Source: a virus. Taken from it: 33,975 bases of DNA. The notes beneath the pieces were generated by a model that had not been told where the DNA came from, did not search any database, and saw only the letters and a list, made by a program, of their open reading frames with translations. Made by a program: the position numbers and the translations under genes. Positions 1 through 7,037 of this stretch are shown piece by piece (position 1 is the first letter of the stretch; each line of letters opens with the position of its first letter). The DNA is taken from positions 1-33,975 of the IMG/VR virus record IMGVR_UViG_3300022562_000337. One strand, 5' to 3'.

Positions 1-26
1 CCCTTGGTGCGTTGGGATTTACTCAT
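1..26 (-). CDS. 5' fragment of next gene, runs off left edge
   Basis: The ATG at 26 overlaps the last 8 nt of the preceding gene, and the frame stays open to the window edge. The eight whole codons plus a probable ninth residue read MSKSQRTKG. A weak AGGA-type ribosome site lies about 12 nt upstream. Short basic openings like this occur in phage resolvase-like nucleases, but eight codons cannot support a function, so the product is unknown. The tight overlap fits the packing of the rest of the operon. Confidence 0.45.
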
Positions 27-330
27 GATGCGCCAATTCCTTCGGTTTCCAGGCACAGTCGTCCCACGACACCACGCGGTCGCACTCGCGCCCGGTCTTG
101 GGATTGTCTTTCTTCTTCAGCCAACTGCTGCGCGCAATCCACGGTCCGGGTATCGCCTCGAGTGGCGTGATCTCGTAGGCATAGCCACCAAGGTTAGCCT
201 CCACACCCATGTGATCGGTGCCACCTGGCGGCCACCATATAAGAGTGCTCAGGATCGTGACCTCCTCGCCGTAGTGCGGACTGCCCGAGCGCACGTATAT
301 GGCGACCTCGCCGATGGCGAATTCGCTCAC
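19..330 (-). CDS. Small phage protein of unknown function with SH3/KOW-like opening (103 aa)
   Basis: I chose the GTG start at 330. It forms a GTGA overlap with the stop of the upstream gene and has an AAGGAG ribosome site 9 nt before it. A longer reading from 537 only extends into the tandem repeats of the neighbouring gene. The N-terminus (GEVAIYVRSGSPHYGEEVTI) looks like a small beta-barrel of SH3/KOW type, and residues 85-96 contain a WDDCAWKP motif. No catalytic residues are recognisable. The family appears as an unnamed small protein in early regions of proteobacterial phages; the fold call is inference. Confidence 0.75.
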   Translation of the reverse strand: MSEFAIGEVAIYVRSGSPHYGEEVTILSTLIWWPPGGTDHMGVEANLGGYAYEITPLEAIPGPWIARSSWLKKKDNPKTGRECDRVVSWDDCAWKPKELAHHE

Positions 331-887
331 GAAATGATTCTCCTTAGTTCCGCTTTCTGCTCTGCCCATGCGGCGTCCCTTGCGGCGGCCCATGCGGCGT
401 CCCTTGCGGCGGCCCATGCGGCGTCCCCTGCGGCGGCCCATGCGGCGTCCCCTGCGGCGGCCCATGCGGCGGCCCATGCGGCGTCCCATGCGGCGGCCCA
501 TGCGGCGTCCCCTGCGGCGGCCCGTGCGGCGGCCCATGCGGCGTCCCGTGCGGCGCTAAGTTCGTCATCCGTTGCCGTTCCGTTCGCGTATCTTTCGGCA
601 ACGTCAAGGGCGTCAATAGACCTCTGATCTGCCATTAGGTGCTGGACTTTCCTCGCACACCACACGGCGAATAGTCGCCATTCCCTGTCGTGCTCTGGAA
701 CGGTACGCAGGCACCACAACGTATCGTCCAGACCGTTGCTGTCGAGAATCACGGAAAGCGGAAGCGGATCGTCGTCCGCCTTTGTTTTCCCGAGATGACG
801 CAACAGCTTTTCCCATCCGTCTTTGCACGGATCGTGTTCTCTTATCCTGTTAAGGGTGGTGCAGATCATTTTCGGAGTGTCGCTCAT
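327..887 (-). CDS. Repeat-containing protein resembling putative immunity proteins (186 aa)
   Basis: Residues 1-110 form a conserved domain with the motif ILDSNGLDDTLWCLR followed by HDREWRLFAVWCAR. This recalls a family often labelled putative immunity protein in phages and bacteria. Residues about 112-174 are tandem copies of an 8-residue unit DAAWAAAx (x is R, G or W), with some half units, probably one long amphipathic helix. The last 12 residues are unique and charged. The start overlaps the upstream stop by 4 nt (ATGA). The biochemical role is unknown, and the immunity label is from family resemblance only. Confidence 0.8.
   Translation of the reverse strand: MSDTPKMICTTLNRIREHDPCKDGWEKLLRHLGKTKADDDPLPLSVILDSNGLDDTLWCLRTVPEHDREWRLFAVWCARKVQHLMADQRSIDALDVAERYANGTATDDELSAARDAAWAAARAAAGDAAWAAAWDAAWAAAWAAAGDAAWAAAGDAAWAAARDAAWAAARDAAWAEQKAELRRIIS
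366..554. repeat. Tandem 12/24-bp GC-rich repeat inside a coding region
   Basis: About sixteen copies of a 12-nt unit occur here, mostly paired as a 24-nt unit. Read on the minus strand they encode the DAAWAAAx repeats of the enclosing gene. The copies differ at a few positions (ccct, cctt, ccat, ccgt). The low complexity opens several spurious reading frames on both strands. Such arrays change copy number readily, so the repeat count may vary between isolates or be collapsed in assembly. Confidence 0.9.
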
Positions 888-1204
888 CGCTTGTCCTCGT
901 ATTCACGCACGGCATCTTTTAGACCAAACTCTTCATTGCGGGCGTCTCTCATAGCCTGGTGCTCGGAGCAGATGGGTCGAGCTTCGCCAGCTCGTCCGTC
1001 GTTTCGTTGAACGCCCGCTTGTGACCGCTCACGGTTGAGCTGATCTCCTCGGCCAGCGTTTCCCCGCAGCAGCTCCTTCACTTCCCGCGCTTCCTGACGC
1101 AGCCGCTTGAACTGCGCCAGCACCAGCCAGCGCATGGCCAGCGTACCAAGGAACAGCCCCGCCAGCCAGCACACGCCACCAATGATCCAGCACTCCGTGA
1201 TCAT
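884..1204 (-). CDS. Single-pass membrane protein with charged cytoplasmic tail (106 aa)
   Basis: Residues about 6-30 form one hydrophobic helix (WIIGGVCWLAGLFLGTLAMR). A basic, then mixed-charge tail of about 75 residues follows, with coiled-coil-like heptads near residues 32-50. The start overlaps the upstream stop (ATGA). The layout resembles small early membrane proteins of phages and a spanin-like topology, but it sits in the early region, far from the lysis genes, so a lysis role is unlikely. The function is unknown. Confidence 0.7.
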   Translation of the reverse strand: MITECWIIGGVCWLAGLFLGTLAMRWLVLAQFKRLRQEAREVKELLRGNAGRGDQLNRERSQAGVQRNDGRAGEARPICSEHQAMRDARNEEFGLKDAVREYEDKR

Positions 1205-1488
1205 TTCCGTCCTCCTTGCCCGCGTCGCGGGTCATCGAGCGGGTCGCCCTCGAACTGAAACTCCAACTGCACGCCCTCGGGTGGCGTGTGCGAGTCGACC
1301 TCGCTCAGGTATATCTCACGACACGTCGGGCACACCCAGCCCACGGCCGTCACCATTATGTCCTGCTCGGGGTAGTGCTCACCGCACCTGTCGCACGTCG
1401 CCATCTCGCGTTCTCCTTTGAATTGATCCTCGCCGTAGTTACCAGTAATGTGACGATCCAGCGCCTCACGCTCGTGCCTGTTCATCAT
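1201..1488 (-). CDS. Composite small protein: 28-aa leader peptide fused to a zinc-ribbon protein (95 aa)
   Basis: The ATGATG start at 1488 overlaps the upstream stop. The first 28 residues (MMNRHEREALDRHITGNYGE and on) look like a free-standing phage micro-protein. A second ATG at 1404 follows in frame, with its own AAAGGAG ribosome site 8 nt upstream. It would give a 67-residue protein with the pair CDRC (residues 32-35) and CPTC (53-56), a typical zinc ribbon. Either one fused protein or two products are made. The role is unknown; nucleic-acid or protein binding is likely for the ribbon. Confidence 0.7.
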   Translation of the reverse strand: MMNRHEREALDRHITGNYGEDQFKGEREMATCDRCGEHYPEQDIMVTAVGWVCPTCREIYLSEVDSHTPPEGVQLEFQFEGDPLDDPRRGQGGRK

Positions 1489-1676
1489 GGCTGCCTCCTC
1501 AAGAACTCGATTGCATCGGTGTACTCGTTATGAGGGAACGAGTGCACTTCCTTGCCCGTCCCCTCGTCCCATACCACTACGCGTTGCCCACGACGTTGAA
1601 CGGCGAGCCGGCGGCCGCCCTTCGTTTTCGTACGCGCCGTGAACTTCGCGTCCATCGCGTAACGGATCGTGTTCAT
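1485..1676 (-). CDS. Small basic protein of unknown function (63 aa)
   Basis: The ATG at 1676 overlaps the stop of the upstream gene (ATGA). No good ribosome site precedes it, so translational coupling is likely. The protein opens MNTIRYAMDAKF, has a basic stretch (TKTKGGRRLAVQRRGQR), then the acidic segment VVWDEGTGKEVHSF, suggesting a small beta sheet. I do not recognise the family. Longer in-frame starts run antisense-like through the preceding gene and are not preferred. Confidence 0.6.
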   Translation of the reverse strand: MNTIRYAMDAKFTARTKTKGGRRLAVQRRGQRVVVWDEGTGKEVHSFPHNEYTDAIEFLRRQP

Positions 1677-1825
1677 GGTGCGCGACACTCGCTCTGTTCG
1701 TTGCGATGAAAAGCGTAGCCGCACTTCATGCACTCCCACACCACGCGCCCCGGGAGCTCCTGTGTGCGATGTGACCCGCACATGGGGCAGGGCTTCACGG
1801 GGGCTTTGCGCTTGCGTCTGCTCAT
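1673..1825 (-). CDS. Zinc-ribbon micro-protein (50 aa)
   Basis: The ATG at 1825 has a strong AAGGAGGG ribosome site and overlaps the upstream stop (ATGA), so I prefer it to longer in-frame starts. A basic N-terminus (SRRKRKAPVKP) precedes CPMC at residues 13-16 and CMKC at about 32-35, which together make a four-cysteine zinc ribbon. A fifth cysteine lies near the end. Such proteins in phages may bind nucleic acid or host transcription factors, but nothing here shows the target. Confidence 0.7.
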   Translation of the reverse strand: MSRRKRKAPVKPCPMCGSHRTQELPGRVVWECMKCGYAFHRNEQSECRAP

Positions 1826-2034
1826 GGCTGACCCTCCTTGTTCCACATCTCGTTTACCTCCATACCGATCTCCTCGCACGCCTCGCGCACGTACTGCTCG
1901 AAGTTCGAGTAGTCGCCGTTGTCCTCCTCGCACATCTGCCGGGCGGTGCGCATGACGACACGAGCGCACTCGCGGATGCGCTCGTTGTAAATGGCCTCAC
2001 TCAACGTCGCTGGATTTTTCAGTGCGTTCTTCAT
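1822..2034 (-). CDS. Small acidic helical protein of unknown function (70 aa)
   Basis: A GAGGAGG ribosome site stands 9 nt before the ATG at 2034, and the gene starts 1 nt after the upstream stop. The sequence is helical and acidic toward its C-terminus (CEEDNGDYSNFEQYVREACE), with three cysteines and no metal-site pattern. I do not recognise the family. Strong translation signals and tight packing support it as a real gene. Confidence 0.7.
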   Translation of the reverse strand: MKNALKNPATLSEAIYNERIRECARVVMRTARQMCEEDNGDYSNFEQYVREACEEIGMEVNEMWNKEGQP

Positions 2035-2035
2035 G

Positions 2036-2581
2036 TTACTTCACCTCCTCGATCCAAAGGTTGAAACCGAACCCCCACTCGCTGACCACGAAGCCGGGCG
2101 AACACCCACACCGGCAACCCGCAGTGCGCGAGAACTTCGCCTTGACACCGCTCGGCGCCCCAACGGCATACAGCCCTGCGCGTAACAGCGCCTCCTTGTT
2201 CGCAACGATCAGCGCGTTGTGCGCGTCCCACGCCTGATCCATTATCTTGTCGAGCCCACGCTTGGTGTAGATCGATTTGTGCCCTCGACGTGACGCGAGC
2301 TCGGCCAACGCGCCATCGTCTGGTTCGCCGCGCTTGTCGTAAACGTACGCACGCATCTTGGCCGGCTTCTCGTTGTCGTGTTGGATGCTGATCTCGTAGT
2401 CTCGGTCGCCGCACCGAAACCGTTTCTTCATGTCGTGTAGCGCTTCCATTGTCGTGTCTCCTATCGTTTGTTGATCGATTAACCGCACGGCTATGCTCCC
2501 AGGATCCGATCTAGGATCCGCTGTCAGGTCAGGCTTGCCCCGACAACAGCGGCTGCACTCAATGACGAATCGCTTTGCCAT
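2036..2581 (-). CDS. Composite protein: 44-aa Cys-containing leader fused to an unknown 137-aa protein
   Basis: The ATG at 2581 has GGAGG 8 nt upstream and starts a short segment with CSRCC. The frame runs without a stop through a second initiation module (GATAGGAGACACGACA before the ATG at 2449) into a 137-residue protein beginning MEALHDMKKRFRCGDRDYEI. That second part contains charged helices and, near the C-terminus, CRCGC and a Trp/Phe-rich end (GFGFNLWIEEV). The sequence could produce 181 and 137 residue forms. No family is recognised. The internal module is nearly identical to the start region of the next upstream gene, suggesting duplication of an intergenic element followed by loss of a stop. 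Confidence 0.65.
   Translation of the reverse strand: MAKRFVIECSRCCRGKPDLTADPRSDPGSIAVRLIDQQTIGDTTMEALHDMKKRFRCGDRDYEISIQHDNEKPAKMRAYVYDKRGEPDDGALAELASRRGHKSIYTKRGLDKIMDQAWDAHNALIVANKEALLRAGLYAVGAPSGVKAKFSRTAGCRCGCSPGFVVSEWGFGFNLWIEEVK
2447..2476. repeat. Translation-initiation module, copy 1 (30 nt)
   Basis: Read on the minus strand this is GATCAACAAACGATAGGAGACACGACAATG (shown in two parts: GATCAACAAACGATAG then GAGACACGACAATG). It ends with the internal start of the composite gene above. It matches the 2820-2855 copy except for a 6-nt insertion there. The GGAG core is the ribosome site for the start at 2449. Confidence 0.8.
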
Positions 2582-2582
2582 G

Positions 2583-2822
2583 TTAGCGTCCTCCTCTGTA
2601 GATCACGACCTTCGACTCGGGCGACTCCTTCTCGCGCAACGTCGTCCACATCTGATGCCCCGTGAGCTTGCGCAGCGTCACCGACAGCACGCCGTCGTTC
2701 ATGTCCTCACACCACAGGTTGAACACCATGATGGCGCGCTTCTTCTCGTACGCCGTCTGCACCGTGATCCAACCATACTTAATGGTCCGGAGCTGTATCG
2801 AATACATTGGTAGATAAATCAT
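2583..2822 (-). CDS. Small phage protein of unknown function (79 aa)
   Basis: The start at 2822 has a TAGGAGACACGACA leader with proper spacing. An in-frame ATG at 2867 lacks a ribosome site and would translate the leader itself. The protein opens MIYLPMYSIQLRTIKYGWIT and ends with a basic YRGGR. Beta strands probably dominate. The gene stops 1 nt before the start of the next gene. No family is recognised. Confidence 0.65.
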   Translation of the reverse strand: MIYLPMYSIQLRTIKYGWITVQTAYEKKRAIMVFNLWCEDMNDGVLSVTLRKLTGHQMWTTLREKESPESKVVIYRGGR

Positions 2823-2855
2823 TGTCGTGTCTCCTATGTCTATCGTTTGTTGATC
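2820..2855. repeat. Translation-initiation module, copy 2 (36 nt)
   Basis: On the minus strand this copy carries GATCAACAAACGATAG, then ACATAG, then GAGACACGACAATG. It is the 5' leader and start of the 79-residue gene, and it overlaps the 3' end of the gene before it (stop at 2854). The extra ACATAG relative to copy 1 looks like a short local duplication of the ATAG motif. Confidence 0.8.
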
Positions 2856-3177
2856 AGGGTTTGACATCTACGAACGTCACGCCGATGCTCGGCGCGTAAG
2901 CCTTGATGCACTGCGTTACCGTGCGCTTCGCGTCGCGGAACGACTGCGGGAGCTTGACGACGATCAACCACTCCTCGCCGTTGCGCACTGACTCACCCTC
3001 GCGAAACTCCAGGTACCGTTTCGTGTTCGGCGCCTGCTTGATCATGTACCACACGTTCGGCGCGACCTCGAACACCCACTGCCCGTTGCCATGAGGCCGC
3101 CGCCCGTGCACACGTTCATAGTGTGTCGGGCTGTACACGACCTTCGTCTTCATCGCTTTTTCGACCTTGCTTTTCAT
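2854..3177 (-). CDS. Unknown small basic protein, first gene of the left operon (107 aa)
   Basis: The ATG at 3177 has a GAAGGAG ribosome site 7 nt upstream, and a perfect TATAAT lies about 40 nt further up. The protein is basic and mixed alpha/beta: a lysine-rich N-terminus, a WVFEVAPNVWYMIKQ strand pair and a C-terminal strand (APSIGVTFVDVKP). No catalytic signature is visible. As the promoter-proximal gene of a run of small proteins it is probably expressed early, which is inference from position. Confidence 0.65.
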   Translation of the reverse strand: MKSKVEKAMKTKVVYSPTHYERVHGRRPHGNGQWVFEVAPNVWYMIKQAPNTKRYLEFREGESVRNGEEWLIVVKLPQSFRDAKRTVTQCIKAYAPSIGVTFVDVKP

Positions 3178-3196
3178 CGTCTATCTCCTTCGCTTT

Positions 3197-3214
3197 ATGT
3201 GTTGACCTGACACA
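3197..3214. promoter_or_regulatory. Short dyad just downstream of the -10 box, operator candidate
   Basis: TGTGT and ACACA half-sites face each other across 7 nt, lying at roughly +1 to +15 of the predicted transcript. The position is that expected for a repressor site, but five-base arms are short and no repressor gene is visible in the window. Confidence 0.3.
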
Positions 3215-3217
3215 CAA

Positions 3218-3223
3218 ATTATA
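3218..3223 (-). promoter_or_regulatory. Promoter -10 box (TATAAT) for the left small-gene operon
   Basis: A perfect TATAAT in a 98-nt gap is oriented toward the gene at 3177. No convincing TTGACA lies 16-18 nt upstream, so it may need an activator or be of extended type (TGCG precedes it). The following bases (TATAATTTGTG) resemble the site at 13157-13162. This is the only gap of note between 1 and 12190 and a logical start for the left operon. Confidence 0.55.
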
Positions 3224-3275
3224 CGCAATTTTGGTGAATCAGCATACCTGTTTTTTACCGATTAACGCTGCAGCC

Positions 3276-3674
3276 TCAGGCCGATTTTCGAGCGCGATCA
3301 CGTGCACGCCGCGCAATCCGGGCCAGCGTCGACAATTCACCAGCCTCGAACACATCCGGGTTCTCCTCGTACGCCGCGAACGCTTCGCGCATGTCATCGA
3401 TCACGGAGCGCGCCACCGGCTTGGTTTTCGCCTTCTTCAGCGCCTGCCGCACCTGGGAAAGCGAGCGTGCGATGCGCGACTCCTGCGCAGGCGACACGGC
3501 AGCGCCTGCCATCGCAGCGAGGAAGCCCATATAACTGATGCGCCCATCACCGGGGGCGTTCAGCTCGCTCCTGTCGTAGTACCCCGACAGCTTCAGCGCG
3601 TAGTCGTCGCACAGGCGACGGATGACACTCATGGTCTCGTGGTCCAGCCGTTCCGTTCTCGTCTTCGGTCTCAT
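3276..3674 (-). CDS. Unknown helical basic protein (132 aa)
   Basis: The start overlaps the upstream stop (ATGA). The sequence is almost wholly alpha-helical, with many Arg and Lys (RRARDRARKSA at the end) and an Ala-rich middle (YMGFLAAMAGAAVSPAQ). It could be a DNA-associated protein, since it follows the nuclease and polymerase genes, but no known domain is recognised. It ends just before the promoter gap, making it the last gene of the replication operon. Confidence 0.65.
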   Translation of the reverse strand: MRPKTRTERLDHETMSVIRRLCDDYALKLSGYYDRSELNAPGDGRISYMGFLAAMAGAAVSPAQESRIARSLSQVRQALKKAKTKPVARSVIDDMREAFAAYEENPDVFEAGELSTLARIARRARDRARKSA

Positions 3675-4102
3675 AACGTGATCTCCCGTACCAGTTCATT
3701 GAAGTCAATCATCATGCCACTCGTCGTGTCCCAACGTCGCGTGGCGTGCATCAGCAACGCGGGGCGCGTCATGTAGCCCACGTTGCGCGCTGCCGTCAGC
3801 CCGTCGAATAACAAATGAGCACGTCCCACTCGCAATAGCATCCATGTGTACCCCGCCGCTTCCCACCGCAGCCGGAGCCAGTTGCGTTGCGAGTCAGAAT
3901 AGCGCGCCATGCGCACTATCGTTGTTTCACGCGCCGGCCAAGCCGCCAGGGACTTCAGCTCGATCCACCCATGCCGCCCATGACCTGAGTACGACAGGTC
4001 AGGGACGCCAGCATTCAACGCATCCTCATGATGGCACGTCAGTACACCCCGTATCGCGAGGTTCTCGCGAACGTACCTCCTCAACGCTGCCTCACCACTC
4101 AT
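3671..4102 (-). CDS. VRR-NUC-like PD-(D/E)XK nuclease (143 aa)
   Basis: The motif GVPDLSYSGHGRHGWIELK at residues 32-50 gives the D, E-x-K core of the PD-(D/E)XK fold, with an upstream acidic residue in HHEDALNAG. Length and layout match small phage VRR-NUC nucleases, which cut branched or replication-intermediate DNA. It overlaps the DNA polymerase stop by 4 nt, supporting a replication or recombination role, perhaps as the phage Holliday junction resolvase. Substrate specificity is inference. Confidence 0.8.
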   Translation of the reverse strand: MSGEAALRRYVRENLAIRGVLTCHHEDALNAGVPDLSYSGHGRHGWIELKSLAAWPARETTIVRMARYSDSQRNWLRLRWEAAGYTWMLLRVGRAHLLFDGLTAARNVGYMTRPALLMHATRRWDTTSGMMIDFNELVREITL

Positions 4103-6075
4103 TTCAAATTCCCCCAGGTTGGTCCACTCTCCCGCTCAGCCAGCAACGGGACCCTTAACTTCACGCAGTGCTCCATGATGTTGTGCGCCTCCTGCAGCGC
4201 CTCCTGCGCGGCAGGCGTGCGTGGCGCACTCCAGTCCAACTCGTCATGCACGGTGAGCAACGGCGCACCGAGCACGTCGCACACACCGCTCTCCCAAATA
4301 TCGACCATCGCTTTTTTCATTATATCGGCCGCCCCGCCCTGCAGCATTCGGTTGAGCGCCTTGTGCGCCAAGCCGCGCCGAATCTGAATCCCCCACTCCG
4401 CCTCGGCCGCTTCACGTGGCAGCAGTGATGGCGCGTTGGGTTTAACGCGTTTCTTGTCGCGTGGTTCCCACAACTCGAACCGTGAACGGCGTCCAAGCAG
4501 CGTGCGCGTGTACCCGCGGTTGAGCGCAACGCGTGACGCTTCATCGAACGTCTCCTTCACGAACGGCAACGCCTCGTGATACTTCTTGAATAGCTCGAGC
4601 GTCGCCTCCTTTGTGCGCCCGAGATTGGCGGCCATCGTCGGCACGCCCATGCCGTACACGAGGCCAAAGTTGATGTTCTTCGCCGGCTTCCTCATGTGGG
4701 GATCACCGCCGAAGACCCACTCATTGACCAGTGCATGAAAATCGGTATCGGGGTCGCTGACGTATTTGGCACGCGCTTCAGCCGCCCCCGCCCCACGGCC
4801 GTAGTGCACGAGCAGCCGATACTCGATCTGTGACCAGTCGAAGCGCACCCAATCCTCATCCGGCTCCGGCAGGTATAGCCCTCGGATCAGTGGCGCCATT
4901 GAATCGTCACGCGACGGAATGTTCTGAAGGTTGGGATTGCTTGAACTGAATCTCCCCGACACCGTGCCGTACTCATCGCCCTTCGCAGGATGAAATTGCG
5001 AATGGATGCGCCCGTTAACGACGTGCTCCAGCACGTACGACTGCACGAACGTACCACGGGCTTTGTCGATGGCGCGCAGGCGCAGGACGTCAGCGAAGAA
5101 TTGATGCTCCTGTGCCTTCAGCCACTTGGCCGTGAACGATGGCGCGCCGCCTGGCGTCAACGGGAACTCCAGCCCGTACTTGCGACAGTAGCCGGCAATC
5201 GTTTCGGCCGACCACACGTTGAGCCCGTCATAACGCGACTGCAGCTCCTGCAACTCAACACCCAAGTGTTCATCGAGGCGAGCGGCCGCGTCAAGGTCGA
5301 CGCGCACGCCCCGGCGGCGCATGGCTAGAAGGATCGGCAGGAGCCGATTCTCGATTCTCGCGAGGCCGAGTAGCTCATCACGATCCAATGCTTCCCACTG
5401 CGCTTCAGCGATACGGAGAGGGAGGTCAACGTCGCTTTCCGCGTAGGGTCCGACCAGAGCAGCAGGCGCTCGATAAATGTTGCCACGTTGCGAGCCGTTC
5501 GCTTTCCCCCCGTACGCGGCAGCGCACCAGTCGTAGAGCGCGGATGAGTGTTTGCCCTCGTCGAAGTATTTCTGTGCGAGCGCTTCGAGCGCGTAGGTCT
5601 TTGCGTTTTCATCGATCAATGCCTCCTGCCACTGTACGTCAATCGTAGGGCCTCGAACATGCACACCCTCGGCCGCCAGGGCCTCGAGGTCATAGAGCAG
5701 ATTCGCGCCCACCTTCGTCTGCCGCTCACGCGTCAACTCGTCACGCGCCCAGCGCAGCACCTGATCGGGGTCCATGTTCATCCCGCCCACTTCGTGACGC
5801 ATCGGGAAGTACCAGCGACCACCGTCGTCCGTCCCCACCGCGATTCCAACAACGTGCGCATCCCCTCGAACGAATCCCGGCCCGCGTTCACGCAGCCCCG
5901 GGTCCTTCGTTTCGCAATCGATGCTGAGCGTCTGGGCAGCATCGAGGCGAGGGAACTCGGCCGGCGGTCTCCACCCCGTTTCAGGAATAGGCGGAGCGGC
6001 GCGTGCGACTGTCACGCCACGGCGGCCCTCGCGTGGCATGTCCTCCCAATACAGCCCACGGGAGTCGAATCTCAT
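4099..6075 (-). CDS. polA-like: Family A DNA polymerase with 3'-5' exonuclease (658 aa)
   Basis: This is the phage replicative polymerase. The exonuclease domain has Exo I (D53, E55 in SIDCETKD), Exo II (D129 in GANLLYDLEAL) and Exo III (Y211, D215 in YAESDVD), so proofreading appears intact. Polymerase motif A is FDWSQIEYR (D413), motif B is RKPAKNINFGLVYG (R462, K466, F470, Y474) and motif C is VHDELDW (H610, D611, E612). The O-helix Phe at 470 matches Taq F667. There is no N-terminal 5'-3' nuclease domain. The gene overlaps the clamp gene stop by 4 nt, linking polymerase and clamp. Confidence 0.97.
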   Translation of the reverse strand: MRFDSRGLYWEDMPREGRRGVTVARAAPPIPETGWRPPAEFPRLDAAQTLSIDCETKDPGLRERGPGFVRGDAHVVGIAVGTDDGGRWYFPMRHEVGGMNMDPDQVLRWARDELTRERQTKVGANLLYDLEALAAEGVHVRGPTIDVQWQEALIDENAKTYALEALAQKYFDEGKHSSALYDWCAAAYGGKANGSQRGNIYRAPAALVGPYAESDVDLPLRIAEAQWEALDRDELLGLARIENRLLPILLAMRRRGVRVDLDAAARLDEHLGVELQELQSRYDGLNVWSAETIAGYCRKYGLEFPLTPGGAPSFTAKWLKAQEHQFFADVLRLRAIDKARGTFVQSYVLEHVVNGRIHSQFHPAKGDEYGTVSGRFSSSNPNLQNIPSRDDSMAPLIRGLYLPEPDEDWVRFDWSQIEYRLLVHYGRGAGAAEARAKYVSDPDTDFHALVNEWVFGGDPHMRKPAKNINFGLVYGMGVPTMAANLGRTKEATLELFKKYHEALPFVKETFDEASRVALNRGYTRTLLGRRSRFELWEPRDKKRVKPNAPSLLPREAAEAEWGIQIRRGLAHKALNRMLQGGAADIMKKAMVDIWESGVCDVLGAPLLTVHDELDWSAPRTPAAQEALQEAHNIMEHCVKLRVPLLAERESGPTWGNLK

Positions 6076-7037
6076 CGCACGCCCACCACCACGCCGTCAA
6101 TCACATTGCTGCGCCAGTACGACGGATTGGGATACGCGGAGAGGTCAATGTCCTGCGCGACCTCGAGCACTGGCAACAGCACGTCCGCACGGAAACGCGC
6201 CTCGGGCAACGCACCGCACGCGACCTGGGCGCACATATCGCCCTCCATCGTGCTCACGCCCTTGTCGCCCGTCACGATGATGGGGATCCTTGGATCAGGG
6301 CAGAACGGCGCGACCTTCAACACCGCCTCGGCCAGGCCTTTCGTACTCACCATTTTGTTCGGCACCTTCGTTGGCATGATTTTCGACACGTCAGGCCACT
6401 CGCCTGTGAGCAGCTGCGCCTTCAGCCATATCCCATCGCCCAAATCGAATGTCACGGCCACGTCCGTCGCCATCATCTTGCGCGGCTCGCGATCAATGCG
6501 CAGCAACTCCTCGACGGCAAACACGGGAATGGCAACAACAGGGTACCCCGCTCCGATCGGCATCCGCGCTAGCGTCACGTTGTTCGTGGCCCACGCGTAG
6601 CCATCACGCAGCAACACCGACGCGCACCATGGCCGTGACGCGTCCTCGCCGACGAACGGGAACAACGTGCCAAGGCTCAACAGGAATGTCTTGGGCAGTG
6701 CATACTGTTTCGCCTCGCCGCGTCTGTACTCACTGCGCGGGAATGAGTCGTGCGAGGCGAGGGGCAGCGTGGCCCGGAACTTCGCACGCGTCAACGTCAA
6801 GCGCCCTGCGTCGCTCACCTTAATTTTCGGCTCACCCTCGCACGCGTCCACCGCATCAAGAAATCGCTTCGCAGGGACGGTTACATCTAGCCCTGCGAGC
6901 TCTTCGCAAGGGGCGTCAATCGTCACGCGACCATTCCCGCCCTGCACGCGCCCTGAGTAGATGTGGAAGTGCGTCAGTACGGGCAGTAGATCCTTCGTGC
7001 TCACCGCCCCTCGAACCAAATCCAATGTCTCACGCAT
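6072..7037 (-). CDS. Sliding clamp-like protein (DnaN/beta-clamp homologue, 321 aa)
   Basis: The opening, ending STKDLLPVLTHFHIY, and the three-part beta-rich layout match phage beta-clamp proteins. The sequence includes VTVPAKRFLDAVDAC and a late NVIDGVVVGVR. The length is somewhat shorter than bacterial DnaN (about 366). It would tether the family A polymerase encoded directly downstream, and it starts 8 nt inside the DpdA gene. No clamp loader gene is visible, so loading may rely on the host. Confidence 0.8.
   Translation of the reverse strand: MRETLDLVRGAVSTKDLLPVLTHFHIYSGRVQGGNGRVTIDAPCEELAGLDVTVPAKRFLDAVDACEGEPKIKVSDAGRLTLTRAKFRATLPLASHDSFPRSEYRRGEAKQYALPKTFLLSLGTLFPFVGEDASRPWCASVLLRDGYAWATNNVTLARMPIGAGYPVVAIPVFAVEELLRIDREPRKMMATDVAVTFDLGDGIWLKAQLLTGEWPDVSKIMPTKVPNKMVSTKGLAEAVLKVAPFCPDPRIPIIVTGDKGVSTMEGDMCAQVACGALPEARFRADVLLPVLEVAQDIDLSAYPNPSYWRSNVIDGVVVGVR

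Noticed and set aside
366-554. Possible CRISPR array
   Set aside because: The units are directly contiguous 12/24-bp tandem repeats with no unique spacers, and they encode a regular protein repeat.
4-627. Long plus-strand reading frame of 207 codons over the left edge
   Set aside because: It is antisense to two minus-strand genes with good ribosome sites, and its length comes from the low-complexity repeat that opens many frames.
2502-2521. Two AGGATCCG motifs 4 nt apart as a regulatory site
   Set aside because: They lie inside a coding segment, and two copies of an 8-mer are too little to support a site.
5548-6600. Plus-strand reading frame of 350 codons
   Set aside because: It lies opposite the polymerase and clamp genes, which have clear motifs. 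Long antisense frames are expected in GC-rich coding DNA.
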